Assembly: GCA_032251455.1 (NCBI GenBank)
Contig: JAVVEG010000014.1
Span: 1-64,000 of the forward strand
DNA length: 64,000 nt
Reading direction: 5' to 3'
Source of the DNA: JAVVEG01 sp032251455
Lineage (GTDB): Bacteria > Pseudomonadota > Gammaproteobacteria > Pseudomonadales > Pseudohongiellaceae
Shown here: positions 34,648-43,902 of the stretch, piece by piece
Layout: the number at the start of each line of letters is the position of its first letter
How positions within the stretch are numbered: the stretch's first letter is position 1
Made by a program: the position numbers and the translations under genes
The notes under the pieces: generated by a model
Databases searched by the model: none
What the model saw: only the letters and a program-made list of their open reading frames with translations
Told to the model about the DNA's origin: nothing

Positions 34648-35310
34648 ATGACGAAGAGCAAGGTAATCCAGTTCCCAGAGCCGGTATTGCAAAGTCGCCT
34701 GCCCCAGATGGGGGATGGTGCCGACCTTGCCCAACAGATCATTGATGCCTTTTCTGAACATGCCCGTGTGGTTGGCATACGTTCAATTTCGATGGCAAAA
34801 CTGGCCCGACAACTGCGTATCAGCACCAAGACACTCTATAAGTATTTCGAAAACAAGGGAGAACTGGTTCATGAACTTGTGGTGCTGTGGGAGAAACGTA
34901 TCCACAAGCCCATTTCCTTTTATGGGACGGACCTGATCGAGGTGCTGCGATACTGGGTGAAAGTCTGGATTGAAAATGATGCAGAGTTTTCCACGGCATT
35001 CTGGAACGATCTTAAATCTGATTATCCGAGGCTTTATCAGGTCTACGTGGATTCCTTGTACAATCGCATGGCGGCGATGAAAGCCCGCTTGACTCCTTAT
35101 TTGAAGACCGAGATAAATCACGAATTTGCCTGGTCCAGTTATTTCATTCTGATGACCGCTTCCTCTCAACCCAAAACTTTCGAGCGTATAGGCATGACAC
35201 GTGAGCAATGCGTTTACGAAGCCTTCAATTTCTGGATAAACGGAGCGGTTGATCTGGCCAAGCTGCGGGCCGATCAGAATAGCGAAAAACCCAAACAGCT
35301 CAATCGGTGA
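34648..35310 (+). CDS. TetR/AcrR-family transcriptional regulator
   Basis: The product has 220 residues. The N-terminal helix-turn-helix is clear: IRSISMAKLARQL, then RISTKTLYKYFENKGELV. The C-terminal ligand domain is not assigned to a subfamily. The ATG at 34648 has aagg eight bases upstream; a GTG at 34624, overlapping the VOC stop as GTGA, is the alternative start. It closes the DUF1592-DUF1552-unknown-VOC series and is the best candidate to bind the inverted repeat at 29651-29690. Confidence 0.85.
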   Translation: MTKSKVIQFPEPVLQSRLPQMGDGADLAQQIIDAFSEHARVVGIRSISMAKLARQLRISTKTLYKYFENKGELVHELVVLWEKRIHKPISFYGTDLIEVLRYWVKVWIENDAEFSTAFWNDLKSDYPRLYQVYVDSLYNRMAAMKARLTPYLKTEINHEFAWSSYFILMTASSQPKTFERIGMTREQCVYEAFNFWINGAVDLAKLRADQNSEKPKQLNR

Positions 35311-35416
35311 AAGACACAGTGGGAAATTCCTCAAGGGCAGCAAAAAACCAAAATATCAGCAGAACAGCTTTCGGCCAGGGAATCCTGTTTTTGATTTTTC
35401 CAAACAGGAGCCAGGC

Positions 35417-36202
35417 ATGTCTCACCGTTTAGCCCTCATTACCGGCGCCACCAGTGGCATTGGTGCTGCTTATGCTGAAGCCTTTGCAAAGCGGGGCTAT
35501 GCTCTCTTGCTGACAGGGCGGCGGGAACTGGAACTGAATCAGTTGGCGGATCGATTGGCGCAGGAGTTCGCCATCAGGGTGACTGTGCAGATCGGCGATC
35601 TGTCCAGGCCGCAGGACTTACAGGCCCTGGTTGATACCGTCAGCCAATTAGCCGAGCTGGGTGCCCTGGTCAACAATGCCGGCTATGCCGTCGATGGCCG
35701 TTTGGGTGAGATAGACTGGCAACAGCATCAGGCCTTGCTGGATGTGCACGTGACTGCAACCACGCGCTTGTCCCATGCGGCGCTGCCGAATCTGCTGAAA
35801 ACCAAAGGCATATTGATCAATGTCGCCTCTGTGGCCAGCTGGATACCAACCACCCAAAGCGTCCTGTATGGCCCCACCAAAGCCTATGTCAGAAGCTTTA
35901 CGGAAAGTGTTGGTCTGGCGTACCGTGCTGAGGGGCTTAGAGCGCTGGCTCTTTGTCCAGGGTTTACAATCACTGATTTCCATTCCCGGATGGGTATTGA
36001 CGCCGACAGGTTTTATAAGAAGAAAGGGTTTACACGGGCCTGGACTGCTGAGGAGGTGGTCGAGCAGTCATTCAGGGATCTGGATAAAGGCAGGCTGATT
36101 TCGGTGCAGGGGTGGAATTACAGGCTTCTGGTATTTCTTGTGCGGCATTTGCCCTTGAGGGTGCTGTTTGGGATTTTGGGCAGGTCCGAGTCTGCGCGGT
36201 GA
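35417..36202 (+). CDS. Short-chain dehydrogenase/reductase
   Basis: A classical SDR of 261 residues. The nucleotide motif is ITGATSGIGAAYA, followed by NNAGYAVDG, a catalytic Ser in NVASVASW and Tyr-x3-Lys in YGPTKAYV. TGRRELELNQLA after the second strand suggests NADP preference. Substrate unknown; similar SDRs are often annotated as YqjQ/DltE-like oxidoreductases. The ATG at 35417 (AGGAG upstream) was chosen over a frame running back to 35249 inside the TetR gene. A possible last member of the regulated cluster. Confidence 0.88.
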   Translation: MSHRLALITGATSGIGAAYAEAFAKRGYALLLTGRRELELNQLADRLAQEFAIRVTVQIGDLSRPQDLQALVDTVSQLAELGALVNNAGYAVDGRLGEIDWQQHQALLDVHVTATTRLSHAALPNLLKTKGILINVASVASWIPTTQSVLYGPTKAYVRSFTESVGLAYRAEGLRALALCPGFTITDFHSRMGIDADRFYKKKGFTRAWTAEEVVEQSFRDLDKGRLISVQGWNYRLLVFLVRHLPLRVLFGILGRSESAR

Positions 36203-36217
36203 GGTGAGCAGGTGACA

Positions 36218-36901
36218 TTAAAGAAAATCCTGCGGCAGATCGGCCACACGCCACAGGGACAGATACTTGTGTCCTGCTTTGCGGCCAGTATCATATTCGA
36301 TTATCTCTTCCAGCGGCTGGGGCCAGTTCAGGGGCGGCAGTTGCAGATTCAGGGAGCGATGCTTGCCGGTGACAATGTCCGTGTTCCTGCGCACTTCGGG
36401 GAAGTGAGTGGTGAGCAGATAGGTGGCCCCGCAGCGCTGGATCGTGTCCATTGCCTGGGCAATGTCGGCGAAGCTGAAATGGACCAGGCATTCACGACAA
36501 AAAATCAGATCCACTTCAGGCAGTTCGTCTGTCAACAGGTTCAGTTTGCTAAAGTGGCGCTGGTCATTGGCATAGAGCTGGTTGTTGGCGGCAATCATAT
36601 CGGCAACGATATCGGCACCAATGTATCGGGTAACCGGGAGCTCCACTTCTTTCATCCAGTAGAAGTCGCCACAGGGAATGTCGAGCATGGAGTCGATTCC
36701 CAGGCGGTGTAACAGCGCGGGCAATTCCCTGCGGACAGTCGCTGTCCGCGCCATGTTGGAGCCCCTGCCGGAGCGACTCTCCGGATCATGCCATTTGTTG
36801 CTGCGATAGATATAGGTAAAGACTTCTTCGGCAGAAGTGTTGGCCAGTTGCTGTAATTCTTTTCGCTTCTCGAAAAAACGTTTGATAAACCGCATAGCCA
36901 T
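36218..36901 (-). CDS. Class I SAM-dependent methyltransferase
   Basis: A 227-residue methyltransferase of a small group with a basic N-terminus (RFIKRFFEKRKELQQL), SAM-binding MLDIPCGDFYWMKEV, YIGADIVADMI, VDLIFCRECLVHF and a final KYLSLWRVADLPQ. Such proteins often modify surface glycans or small molecules; the target is not inferable here. No clear Shine-Dalgarno precedes the ATG at 36901 or the in-frame ATG at 36895. It is convergent with the SDR gene with 15 bp between stops. Confidence 0.8.
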   Translation of the reverse strand: MAMRFIKRFFEKRKELQQLANTSAEEVFTYIYRSNKWHDPESRSGRGSNMARTATVRRELPALLHRLGIDSMLDIPCGDFYWMKEVELPVTRYIGADIVADMIAANNQLYANDQRHFSKLNLLTDELPEVDLIFCRECLVHFSFADIAQAMDTIQRCGATYLLTTHFPEVRRNTDIVTGKHRSLNLQLPPLNWPQPLEEIIEYDTGRKAGHKYLSLWRVADLPQDFL

Positions 36902-36964
36902 TACCCGATGATGTTAATGAATAAGCGCAATACCCGGTTGCACTTATTGATCAAGCCCCTTTGG

Positions 36965-38698
36965 TCAAGCCTCCCAGGAAGTTCTGCCGCCTACTACGGT
37001 GCGGACAATTTCGATGTCCTTGATCCTTTCCTGGTCGATGGTGTGTGGATCTTCGGCCAGTACCACGTAATCGGCCAGCTTGCCGGCCGTGATCGAACCC
37101 TTGATATGTTCTTCCCCGGATGCCCAGGCGCCGTTGTAAGTATTCACGGCAATCGCCTCGGCCACGCTGATGCGCTGGTTCGCGCCCCACACCTTGCCGT
37201 CCCAGCCTTTGCGCGTCACCATGCCCTGTATGCCCATCAACGGAGCAAACGGCCCCGGGCTGAAATCCGACCCGGCTGCCGCCACAATACCCGTGTCCAG
37301 CATGCTGCGAAACGCCATGCTGCGCTGCATCAACTCCTCGCCGTAATAAACGAATTTATCCGGGTTGTAGTAGGCGTAGGTAGTAAACATCGCCGGGACG
37401 CAACCCAGCGCTTTCATGCGTCGCAACAGATCGTCTGTGATGAGTGTGCAGTGGGTTATCTTCGGGCGCGCATCGGCGCGCGGGTAAAGCCGTTGCGCGC
37501 GTTCCATGGCGGTGAGAAAACTGTCGATGGCCACGTCACCATTGGCGTGCACATTGACCTGAATGTCTGCACGGTGCACGCGTTCCACCCAGTCATTCAG
37601 TACCTCCTGGGTTTCCGTCACATTGCCCCGGTAAGGCGGTGAGACCTTGGGATAATCCACACTCATCGCCATGGTGCGTTCAGAAAAGGAACCATCCACG
37701 GTATGCTCCGAAGTGGCGCCCAGCTTGATCCACTCATCACCGAATCCGGTCTTGAAGCCTGCGGCGATCATGGCTTCCAGCACCGATCCACTGGCCTCGT
37801 AGCTGACGCGGTGCAGCAGATCCCCTCGGGTACGCACATCCTGCAGCGCCGCCAGATCGCCCCCCTGATGGTGCACACTGGTGAGGCCGTAGCGGGCAAA
37901 CTGGCTGGAAATATGCGCCAGCCCATCGCGTGTGCGTATAGCCCTTTCGGCGTCACTATAGCTTGGCCGCGTACCGATGCCGCGCAGGGGCGTGCGGGCG
38001 CGATCGGTTACCCGGCCGCTGAGCTGGCCCTCCTGATCCTTGTCGAAAGTGCCTCCCATGGGGTCTGGTGTATCCCGGGTAATGCCCGCCATCTCGAACG
38101 CCCTGGAATTGTAGTAGGAGGTATGTCCGCCGCGGTGCTGCACCACCACCGGATGGTCTCGGGACACTTCATCGAGGTCACTCCGGGTCAACTGGCGTCC
38201 ATCGGTCAACTTGGTGTCGTCAAAAAAGTAGCCTTCAACCCAGGTGCCGGGTGGCAGCGTTTGCGCTTTTGCCCTGAGCTTATCGATGATGCTGGCGATA
38301 CTGACAAATTCCACTTCGAAGGGATTGCCTACCAATACCTCGTACAGCAGCGTTTCACCGCGGGCATGATTATGGCAATCGATGAAGCCCGGCACTACAG
38401 TCATGCCCTGGGCATCGAACACCTGGGTATTGGTGCCGGCCAGGTTGCGGATGTCAGCCGTACTGCCAACCGCAGTGAATTTATCCGCCGTCACGGCGAA
38501 TGCCTCGGCGCGGGGGAGCCCGGCATCCACCGTGTATACTTTCGCATTGACCACGATCAGGTCCGGATTCTGTGTGCCGGCAACAGCCGTTTGCAGGCTT
38601 TGCGCACGGGTCTTGCTGCCGAGCAGCGGGGCGCCCATCAGACCGGCTATACCAAAACCGGTCAGGTGCATGAAGTGTCGTCGGCTGTGCTTTGCCAT
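36965..38698 (-). CDS. Tat-exported YtcJ-type amidohydrolase
   Basis: A 577-residue metal-dependent hydrolase of the amidohydrolase-3 group. A twin-arginine signal (HSRRHFMHLTGFG) starts the protein. The HxH metal motif is in VPGFIDCHNHARG, later VNVHANGDVAID and ITHCTLI carry further ligands, and AAGSDFSPGPFAPLMG carries the conserved Asp. The ATG at 38698 has AGGAG upstream. The substrate is unknown; amide or imide hydrolysis is the family theme. It is divergent from the SSS transporter and may supply the amine used by the beta-alanine/malonate module. Confidence 0.88.
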   Translation of the reverse strand: MAKHSRRHFMHLTGFGIAGLMGAPLLGSKTRAQSLQTAVAGTQNPDLIVVNAKVYTVDAGLPRAEAFAVTADKFTAVGSTADIRNLAGTNTQVFDAQGMTVVPGFIDCHNHARGETLLYEVLVGNPFEVEFVSIASIIDKLRAKAQTLPPGTWVEGYFFDDTKLTDGRQLTRSDLDEVSRDHPVVVQHRGGHTSYYNSRAFEMAGITRDTPDPMGGTFDKDQEGQLSGRVTDRARTPLRGIGTRPSYSDAERAIRTRDGLAHISSQFARYGLTSVHHQGGDLAALQDVRTRGDLLHRVSYEASGSVLEAMIAAGFKTGFGDEWIKLGATSEHTVDGSFSERTMAMSVDYPKVSPPYRGNVTETQEVLNDWVERVHRADIQVNVHANGDVAIDSFLTAMERAQRLYPRADARPKITHCTLITDDLLRRMKALGCVPAMFTTYAYYNPDKFVYYGEELMQRSMAFRSMLDTGIVAAAGSDFSPGPFAPLMGIQGMVTRKGWDGKVWGANQRISVAEAIAVNTYNGAWASGEEHIKGSITAGKLADYVVLAEDPHTIDQERIKDIEIVRTVVGGRTSWEA

Positions 38699-38945
38699 GA
38701 TGAAAATCTCCTGTGTTATTGGTTGGTATTGACACAACGCAGGCAACATCAGGCTGCATTATCAGGCCCGCAAGATTTACTTGATACGGGTTCATCTTAT
38801 GTGCCTGGCCACTGGTATTCAAGTGACTTCCCGGCATAATGAACTGGGGAGACAGGCTTTGGGGTCTACCTGGAGGGTGTATCTTCAGCCAGCCGGAGGT
38901 ACTATCTTTGAACAAACCCTTGAACAAACGAACAGGAGCAGACGC

Positions 38946-40529
38946 ATGGTGGAAAAATACGCGATGATCATGCTGTACTTCAGCATCCTGATGCTGCTGG
39001 GTTATGTTGCGTTCAGGCGCATCAAGAGCATGAGGGATTTCGTCATCGGGGGTAAAACCCTTGGCTTCTGGGTCGCTGCCTTTTCCGCTCAGGCCACCGG
39101 CGAATCGGCCTGGTTGCTGCTGGGCCTGACCGGCATGGGTGCCATGGTCGGGTACAGCGCCTACTGGGTGGTGGCGGGTGAACTGTTCGGCGTGGGCGTC
39201 GCCTGGTTCCTCATGGCAAATCGCTTCAAGCGGCTCACCGACAAGTACAACTCCATCACCGTCATCGATTACCTGGCGAGCCGCTTCAGGTCGAAAACCA
39301 ATCTGCTGCGCGTGGTCTCTGCCGTGGCGCTTACCCTGTTCGTGCTGATCTATATTTCCGCACAGATAGACGCCACTGGGTCCGCCTTCGAATCATTTCT
39401 GGACTGGAACTATTACACCGGCGCGGCGATTGGCTTCCTGGTGGTGGTTACCTATTGCATCGCAGGCGGCTTTCTTGCCGTTGCCTGGACCGACATGTTC
39501 CAGGGTGCAGTCATGTTATTGTGCCTGGTCATGCTGCCGCTGGTAGCCTTCTTTTCCATTGGCAGCCTGCCCATGATTCATGACGGTCTGCAGGCCATCG
39601 ACCCGGGCCTGGTGACCCTGTGGGGGGCAGGTGGTTTCACTCTGATGAATGTGTCCGTGGTGATTGGCATGATGCTGATCGGGCTTGGCTTTCTGGGATC
39701 ACCCCAGGTCTTCGTGCGTCTGATTGCCATCCGCAGCGAGGAGCAGATTGACCGGGGCAAGTGGGTGGCCGTGACGTTCACCTTGCTGGCGGGTTTTTCT
39801 GCGGTGAGCATTGGTATTCTGGGTCGCTATCTGTTTACCACCCAGGGGGTAGTACCGGATGCAGTACTCGGCAATGGCGCCCAGAATGTTTTGCCGGAGC
39901 TGGTGGAATACACTTTCCCACCGCTGCTGGTTGGCCTGTATGTGGCGGCTGTGTTGTCGGCCATCATGTCCACAGTTTCCTCCTTGCTGGTGATGGCAGC
40001 CAGTGCCATTACCCATGATCTGGTTGCGAGAATTCTCCGGCCTGATTTGACCAACTCCCAGGCGGCACGGCTCTTTCGCCGCATCACAGTGGTGTTGGCG
40101 GCAGCGGCCCTGGGCGTGGCGCTCATGGTGTCGGTGCTGTCACCCGATCGCACCATATTCTGGTTTGTCATCTTCGGTTGGGCCGGCATCGCTGCAACCT
40201 TTTGTCCAATGATAATAATGTCCTTGTTCTGGCCCCGCTTCACGGAGAAGGCCGCGATCGCTTCCATGCTGACCGGATTCTCGATGACCATCATCAGCAA
40301 ATTCATACTGCAGGAAATGGATGGCATCGGCCCCTATTTCACGGCGCTGGAAACCATGCCGCCCTCATTCCTGCTGGCAATGCTTGTAGGCTATGTCGTT
40401 ACCAGGCTGTGGCCCGACGAAAGCCTGGAGGCCGGATATCGCACCGATCTGGCGAGCATTGGACACGCAGAAGAAGGCGAATATCTCACCGTGGTCGCGC
40501 AAACAGCGACGGGCGATCCACGCAACTAA
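38946..40529 (+). CDS. Sodium:solute symporter (SSS/PutP family)
   Basis: An integral membrane transporter of 527 residues with about 13 helices. SSS traits include FVIGGKTLGFWVAAFSAQATGESAWLLLG near the N-terminus (Na+ site region), YISAQIDATG and LSAIMSTVSSLLVMAASAITHDL. Substrate unknown; by position it probably imports beta-alanine or a related omega-amino acid or amide. The ATG at 38946 has AGGAG eight bases upstream; the open frame extends to 38781 without hydrophobic content. First gene of a same-strand run reaching 46200. Confidence 0.92.
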   Translation: MVEKYAMIMLYFSILMLLGYVAFRRIKSMRDFVIGGKTLGFWVAAFSAQATGESAWLLLGLTGMGAMVGYSAYWVVAGELFGVGVAWFLMANRFKRLTDKYNSITVIDYLASRFRSKTNLLRVVSAVALTLFVLIYISAQIDATGSAFESFLDWNYYTGAAIGFLVVVTYCIAGGFLAVAWTDMFQGAVMLLCLVMLPLVAFFSIGSLPMIHDGLQAIDPGLVTLWGAGGFTLMNVSVVIGMMLIGLGFLGSPQVFVRLIAIRSEEQIDRGKWVAVTFTLLAGFSAVSIGILGRYLFTTQGVVPDAVLGNGAQNVLPELVEYTFPPLLVGLYVAAVLSAIMSTVSSLLVMAASAITHDLVARILRPDLTNSQAARLFRRITVVLAAAALGVALMVSVLSPDRTIFWFVIFGWAGIAATFCPMIIMSLFWPRFTEKAAIASMLTGFSMTIISKFILQEMDGIGPYFTALETMPPSFLLAMLVGYVVTRLWPDESLEAGYRTDLASIGHAEEGEYLTVVAQTATGDPRN

Positions 40530-40594
40530 TTGGTTTTATTTGACGGTTTATGTAACGGTTTATTTGAAATAGCCACAGTACACGAGGACTTTCC

Positions 40595-41911
40595 GTGAAG
40601 CCGAGCAGAGAGCAGCTAGAAGCACATTGGATGCCGTTTACCAGCAACCGGCAATTCAAGGACAATCCACGACTCATGGCCTCTGCCAGGGGAGCCTACT
40701 ATACCGACGTGGACGGACACCGGATTTTCGACGGTCTGTCCGGTTTGTGGACCTGCGGTGCCGGTCACGGCCGCGAGGAGATTACCGCAGCGGTCAGCAA
40801 ACAGATTGCCACGCTGGATTATTCGCCGGGCTTTCAGTATGGACACGCTTTGTCTTTTGAACTGGCCAACAAAGTGGTTGAGCTGACACCTTCAGGCTTG
40901 GACTATGTGTTCTTCACCGATTCTGGCTCAGAGGCAATCGACACGGCCCTGAAAATCGCCAGAGCTTACTGGCGCACGCTGGGCCAACCGGGCAAGAGCA
41001 AATTCATCGGCCGGGCGAAAGGCTATCACGGCGTCAACTACGGCGGTGTCGGCGTCGGTGGCATCGGCTTCAACCGCAAACTGTTCGGGCAGACGGTTGA
41101 CGCGGATCACCTCTGCTCCACACTGTTGCCGGAAAACAGATTCAGCCGCGGCCTGCCCGCCCATGGCGCCCATCTTGCCGACGAACTGGAAGAACTGGTG
41201 CTGCTGCACGATGCCTCCAACATCGCCGCCGTCATCGTCGAACCGCTGGCGGGCACAGCCGGTGTGCTGCCGCCGCCTCAGGGTTATCTCCAGCGCTTGA
41301 GAGAAATCTGCGACAGGCACAATATCCTGTTGATCTTTGATGAAGTGATTACCGGGTTTGGCCGCATGGGCGCCCTTACCGGCGCCGAGGCCTTCGGCGT
41401 CACGCCGGATATCATGACCCTGGCGAAGCAGATTACCAACGGCGCCGTGCCCCTTGGCGCCGTGCTTACACGAGGCGATATCTATCAGACTTTCATGGAC
41501 AAGGGCGGCCCCGACTACATGGTGGAGTTCCCTCACGGCTACACGTATTCGGCACATCCGGTGGCCTGCGCCGCCGGCCTCGCCACCCTCGATATCCTGG
41601 TCAAGGACAAGCTGATCCAACAGGTGCGGGAGATGGCCCCGGTATTCGAGCACGCCGTGCATGGGCTCAAGGGCAGTCCGTTCGTCAGCGATATTCGCAA
41701 TTACGGTCTGGCCGCGGGCATCTCGCTGGAACACTACCCGGGCGAGCCGCTGCGGCGGCCTTTTGAAGTGGGACTCAAGTGCCTGGAGAAGGGGTTTTAT
41801 GTCCGCTGGGGCGGGGACACCCTGCAACTGGCGCCGCCGTTTATCGTCACCCGGGAGCAGATCGATGGGCTGGTCAATGCCATAGGAGAATCCTTGCATG
41901 AACTCGCTTGA
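40595..41911 (+). CDS. Omega-amino acid:pyruvate aminotransferase (beta-alanine transaminase)
   Basis: This class-III PLP aminotransferase of 438 residues closely follows the Pseudomonas enzyme that turns beta-alanine and pyruvate into malonate semialdehyde and alanine. Features: HWMPFTSNRQFKDNPRL at the start, FFTDSGSEAIDTALKIAR, GYHGVNYGGV, FDEVITGFGR and the PLP-lysine in MTLAKQITNGAVPLG. The start is GTG at 40595. The 3' end overlaps mmsA by 14 bp, so product and next enzyme are coupled. Confidence 0.93.
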   Translation: MKPSREQLEAHWMPFTSNRQFKDNPRLMASARGAYYTDVDGHRIFDGLSGLWTCGAGHGREEITAAVSKQIATLDYSPGFQYGHALSFELANKVVELTPSGLDYVFFTDSGSEAIDTALKIARAYWRTLGQPGKSKFIGRAKGYHGVNYGGVGVGGIGFNRKLFGQTVDADHLCSTLLPENRFSRGLPAHGAHLADELEELVLLHDASNIAAVIVEPLAGTAGVLPPPQGYLQRLREICDRHNILLIFDEVITGFGRMGALTGAEAFGVTPDIMTLAKQITNGAVPLGAVLTRGDIYQTFMDKGGPDYMVEFPHGYTYSAHPVACAAGLATLDILVKDKLIQQVREMAPVFEHAVHGLKGSPFVSDIRNYGLAAGISLEHYPGEPLRRPFEVGLKCLEKGFYVRWGGDTLQLAPPFIVTREQIDGLVNAIGESLHELA

Positions 41912-43430
41912 AGCCGCCGTACAAAATCTGTCCACAGCATCTGTGCTGGGCCATTACATCAACGGCCGGGAGGTCGCGGGCGCCGGCAGAACCCTACCGG
42001 TATTCAACCCGGCCACGGGCAAGCCCGGTAAACAGGTGGCAGTGGCCGACGCTGACACCGTGGAACAGGCCCTGGTGGCAGCCACCGCGGCCTTTCCGGC
42101 CTGGCGCGACACGCCACCACAGAAACGGGCACAGATTCTGTTCCGTTTCCGGCAACTTTTGCAGGAACATGCCGACAGCCTGTGTCAATTGATTACCGCC
42201 GAGCACGGCAAGGTGCTGAATGACGCCCGCGGCGAACTGGGTCGTGGCATCGAAGTGGTGGAGTACGCCTGCGGTATCGCTGAACTGTTGAAGGGTGAAC
42301 ATTCCAAAAACGCTGGACCGGAGATCGACAGCTGGTCGGAAATGCAAGCGCTGGGCATCGTGGCCGGTATCACGCCGTTCAATTTCCCGGCGATGGTGCC
42401 GCTGTGGATGTTTCCCCTGGCCATCGCCTGTGGCAATACTTTTCTATTGAAGCCGTCGGAACGTGACCCCAGTGTGTCGTTGTTGATGGCCAGGTTGCTC
42501 AGCGAAGCAGGGCTGCCCGATGGCGTGTTCAATGTGCTGAACGGCGACCGCACCGTGGTGGAGAGGCTGCTCGACGATGCCCGCGTGCAGGCCGTCAGTT
42601 TTGTCGGCTCGACCGCCATTGCCGAATCCATTTACCAGCGTGCCTGCGCCAGGGGCAAACGGGTGCAGGCGCTGGGCGGCGCCAAGAATCATGCGGTCAT
42701 CCTGCCCGATGCGGAGATTGATAATGCGGTCAATGCGCTGATGGGTGCGGCTTACGGTTCCTGCGGTGAGCGCTGCATGGCGATTTCCGTGGTTGTGTGC
42801 GTCGGCGATGCGGTGGCCGACCGGGTGGTGGAGCAACTGGCACAGCGGGTGCGGGCATTGAAAATCGGACCCGGCACGGATAACAGCAATGATATGGGGC
42901 CTCTGATCAGCGCCGAGTCCCTGCAGCGTGTTCATCATTATATCGAACAGGGTCTGCAACAGGGCGCAGAGCTGGTGGTGGATGGACGCGGACTCACTAT
43001 CGCCGGGCACGAAGATGGCTTCTTCATTGGCGGCTGCCTGTTCGACCGGGTCGGGCCGGACATGAGCATCTACACCGACGAGATTTTCGGCCCGCTGCTG
43101 AGTGTGGTGCGCGTGGACACGCTGGAGGAGGCCATGAGCCTGATCAACCAGCATGAATACGGCAACGGCACCTGCCTTTTCACTGCTGACGGCGCAGCGG
43201 CCCGCTATTTTAGCGATCACATCCAGGTGGGCATGGTGGGCATCAACGTGGCGCTGCCGGTGCCGGTGGCAAACCAGAGCTTCGGCGGCTGGAAACGCTC
43301 CCTGTTCGGCGACCTGTATGTCTACGGCCCGGATGCCATCCGCTTCTACACCCGGCGCAAGACCATGACCCAGAAATGGCCCACCGGCGGCACCCGCGAA
43401 GGCGTGCGGTTTTCGTTCCCTGGCAGTTAG
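41898..43430 (+). CDS. mmsA: CoA-acylating malonate/methylmalonate-semialdehyde dehydrogenase
   Basis: This ALDH-superfamily enzyme of 510 residues oxidises malonate semialdehyde (or methylmalonate semialdehyde) with NAD and CoA to acetyl-CoA (or propionyl-CoA) plus CO2. The MMSDH-type sequence includes GITPFNFPAMVPLWMFPLA, FVGSTAIAESIY, the catalytic Cys in YGSCGERCMAIS and FGGWKRSLFGDL. AGGAGAA precedes the ATG, which lies inside the aminotransferase gene. Coupling to that gene makes malonate semialdehyde the likely substrate. The start of madL lies 58 bp downstream. Confidence 0.94.
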   Translation: MNSLEAAVQNLSTASVLGHYINGREVAGAGRTLPVFNPATGKPGKQVAVADADTVEQALVAATAAFPAWRDTPPQKRAQILFRFRQLLQEHADSLCQLITAEHGKVLNDARGELGRGIEVVEYACGIAELLKGEHSKNAGPEIDSWSEMQALGIVAGITPFNFPAMVPLWMFPLAIACGNTFLLKPSERDPSVSLLMARLLSEAGLPDGVFNVLNGDRTVVERLLDDARVQAVSFVGSTAIAESIYQRACARGKRVQALGGAKNHAVILPDAEIDNAVNALMGAAYGSCGERCMAISVVVCVGDAVADRVVEQLAQRVRALKIGPGTDNSNDMGPLISAESLQRVHHYIEQGLQQGAELVVDGRGLTIAGHEDGFFIGGCLFDRVGPDMSIYTDEIFGPLLSVVRVDTLEEAMSLINQHEYGNGTCLFTADGAAARYFSDHIQVGMVGINVALPVPVANQSFGGWKRSLFGDLYVYGPDAIRFYTRRKTMTQKWPTGGTREGVRFSFPGS

Positions 43431-43488
43431 GGGATAATTTTCGGCTATACTACCGCCCCCACATACGGGTGAATCACAAGGAGCACAC

Positions 43489-43902
43489 ATGATTATCTAC
43501 GGTGTTGCATTGCTGTCGGCATGTCTGGTCGCCGGTTTGTATATCGGGGAATTACTGGGTCAGATGCTGGGGGTGCAGGCCAATGTAGGTGGTGTTGGCA
43601 TCGCCATGCTGCTGCTGGTTATGGCTTCGGGTTGGGCGCGGCTCAGACCGTTGGTGACCGGCCCTTCCGGAGAGGGCATCAGGTTCTGGAGCGCGATGTA
43701 TATCCCCATAGTGGTGGCGATGGCGGCCAGCCAGAATGTGGTTGCGGCAGTCGATGGCGGGATGTTGGCCCTGGTGGCTGGGGTACTCGCGGTTATCGTC
43801 AGCTTTGCCCTGGTTCCCCTGATCAGCCGTATAGGCCCGCAGAGCGAACCCCTGCCTGCACTTGATGAGGCGGCTGACAGCGACAGCCAGCGGCTTAATT
43901 GA
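43489..43902 (+). CDS. madL: Malonate transporter subunit MadL
   Basis: A small membrane protein of 137 residues with about four helices that matches MadL, the short subunit of the sodium-dependent malonate symporter MadLM (IIYGVALLSACLVAGLYIGELLG, ANVGGVGIAMLLL, WSAMYIPIVVAMAASQNVV). AGGAG precedes the ATG. Its TGA overlaps the madM ATG (TGATG at 43900-43904), typical of obligate subunits. Confidence 0.92.
   Translation: MIIYGVALLSACLVAGLYIGELLGQMLGVQANVGGVGIAMLLLVMASGWARLRPLVTGPSGEGIRFWSAMYIPIVVAMAASQNVVAAVDGGMLALVAGVLAVIVSFALVPLISRIGPQSEPLPALDEAADSDSQRLN

Noticed and set aside
37703..38839. 378-residue open frame antisense to the amidohydrolase
   Set aside because: Shadow frame; the minus-strand gene has a Tat signal and metal motifs.
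40928..41935. 335-residue open frame antisense to the aminotransferase
   Set aside because: No family features; it overlaps a complete class-III aminotransferase.
42444..43490. 348-residue open frame antisense to mmsA
   Set aside because: His/Arg-rich shadow frame without motifs. mmsA carries catalytic signatures.
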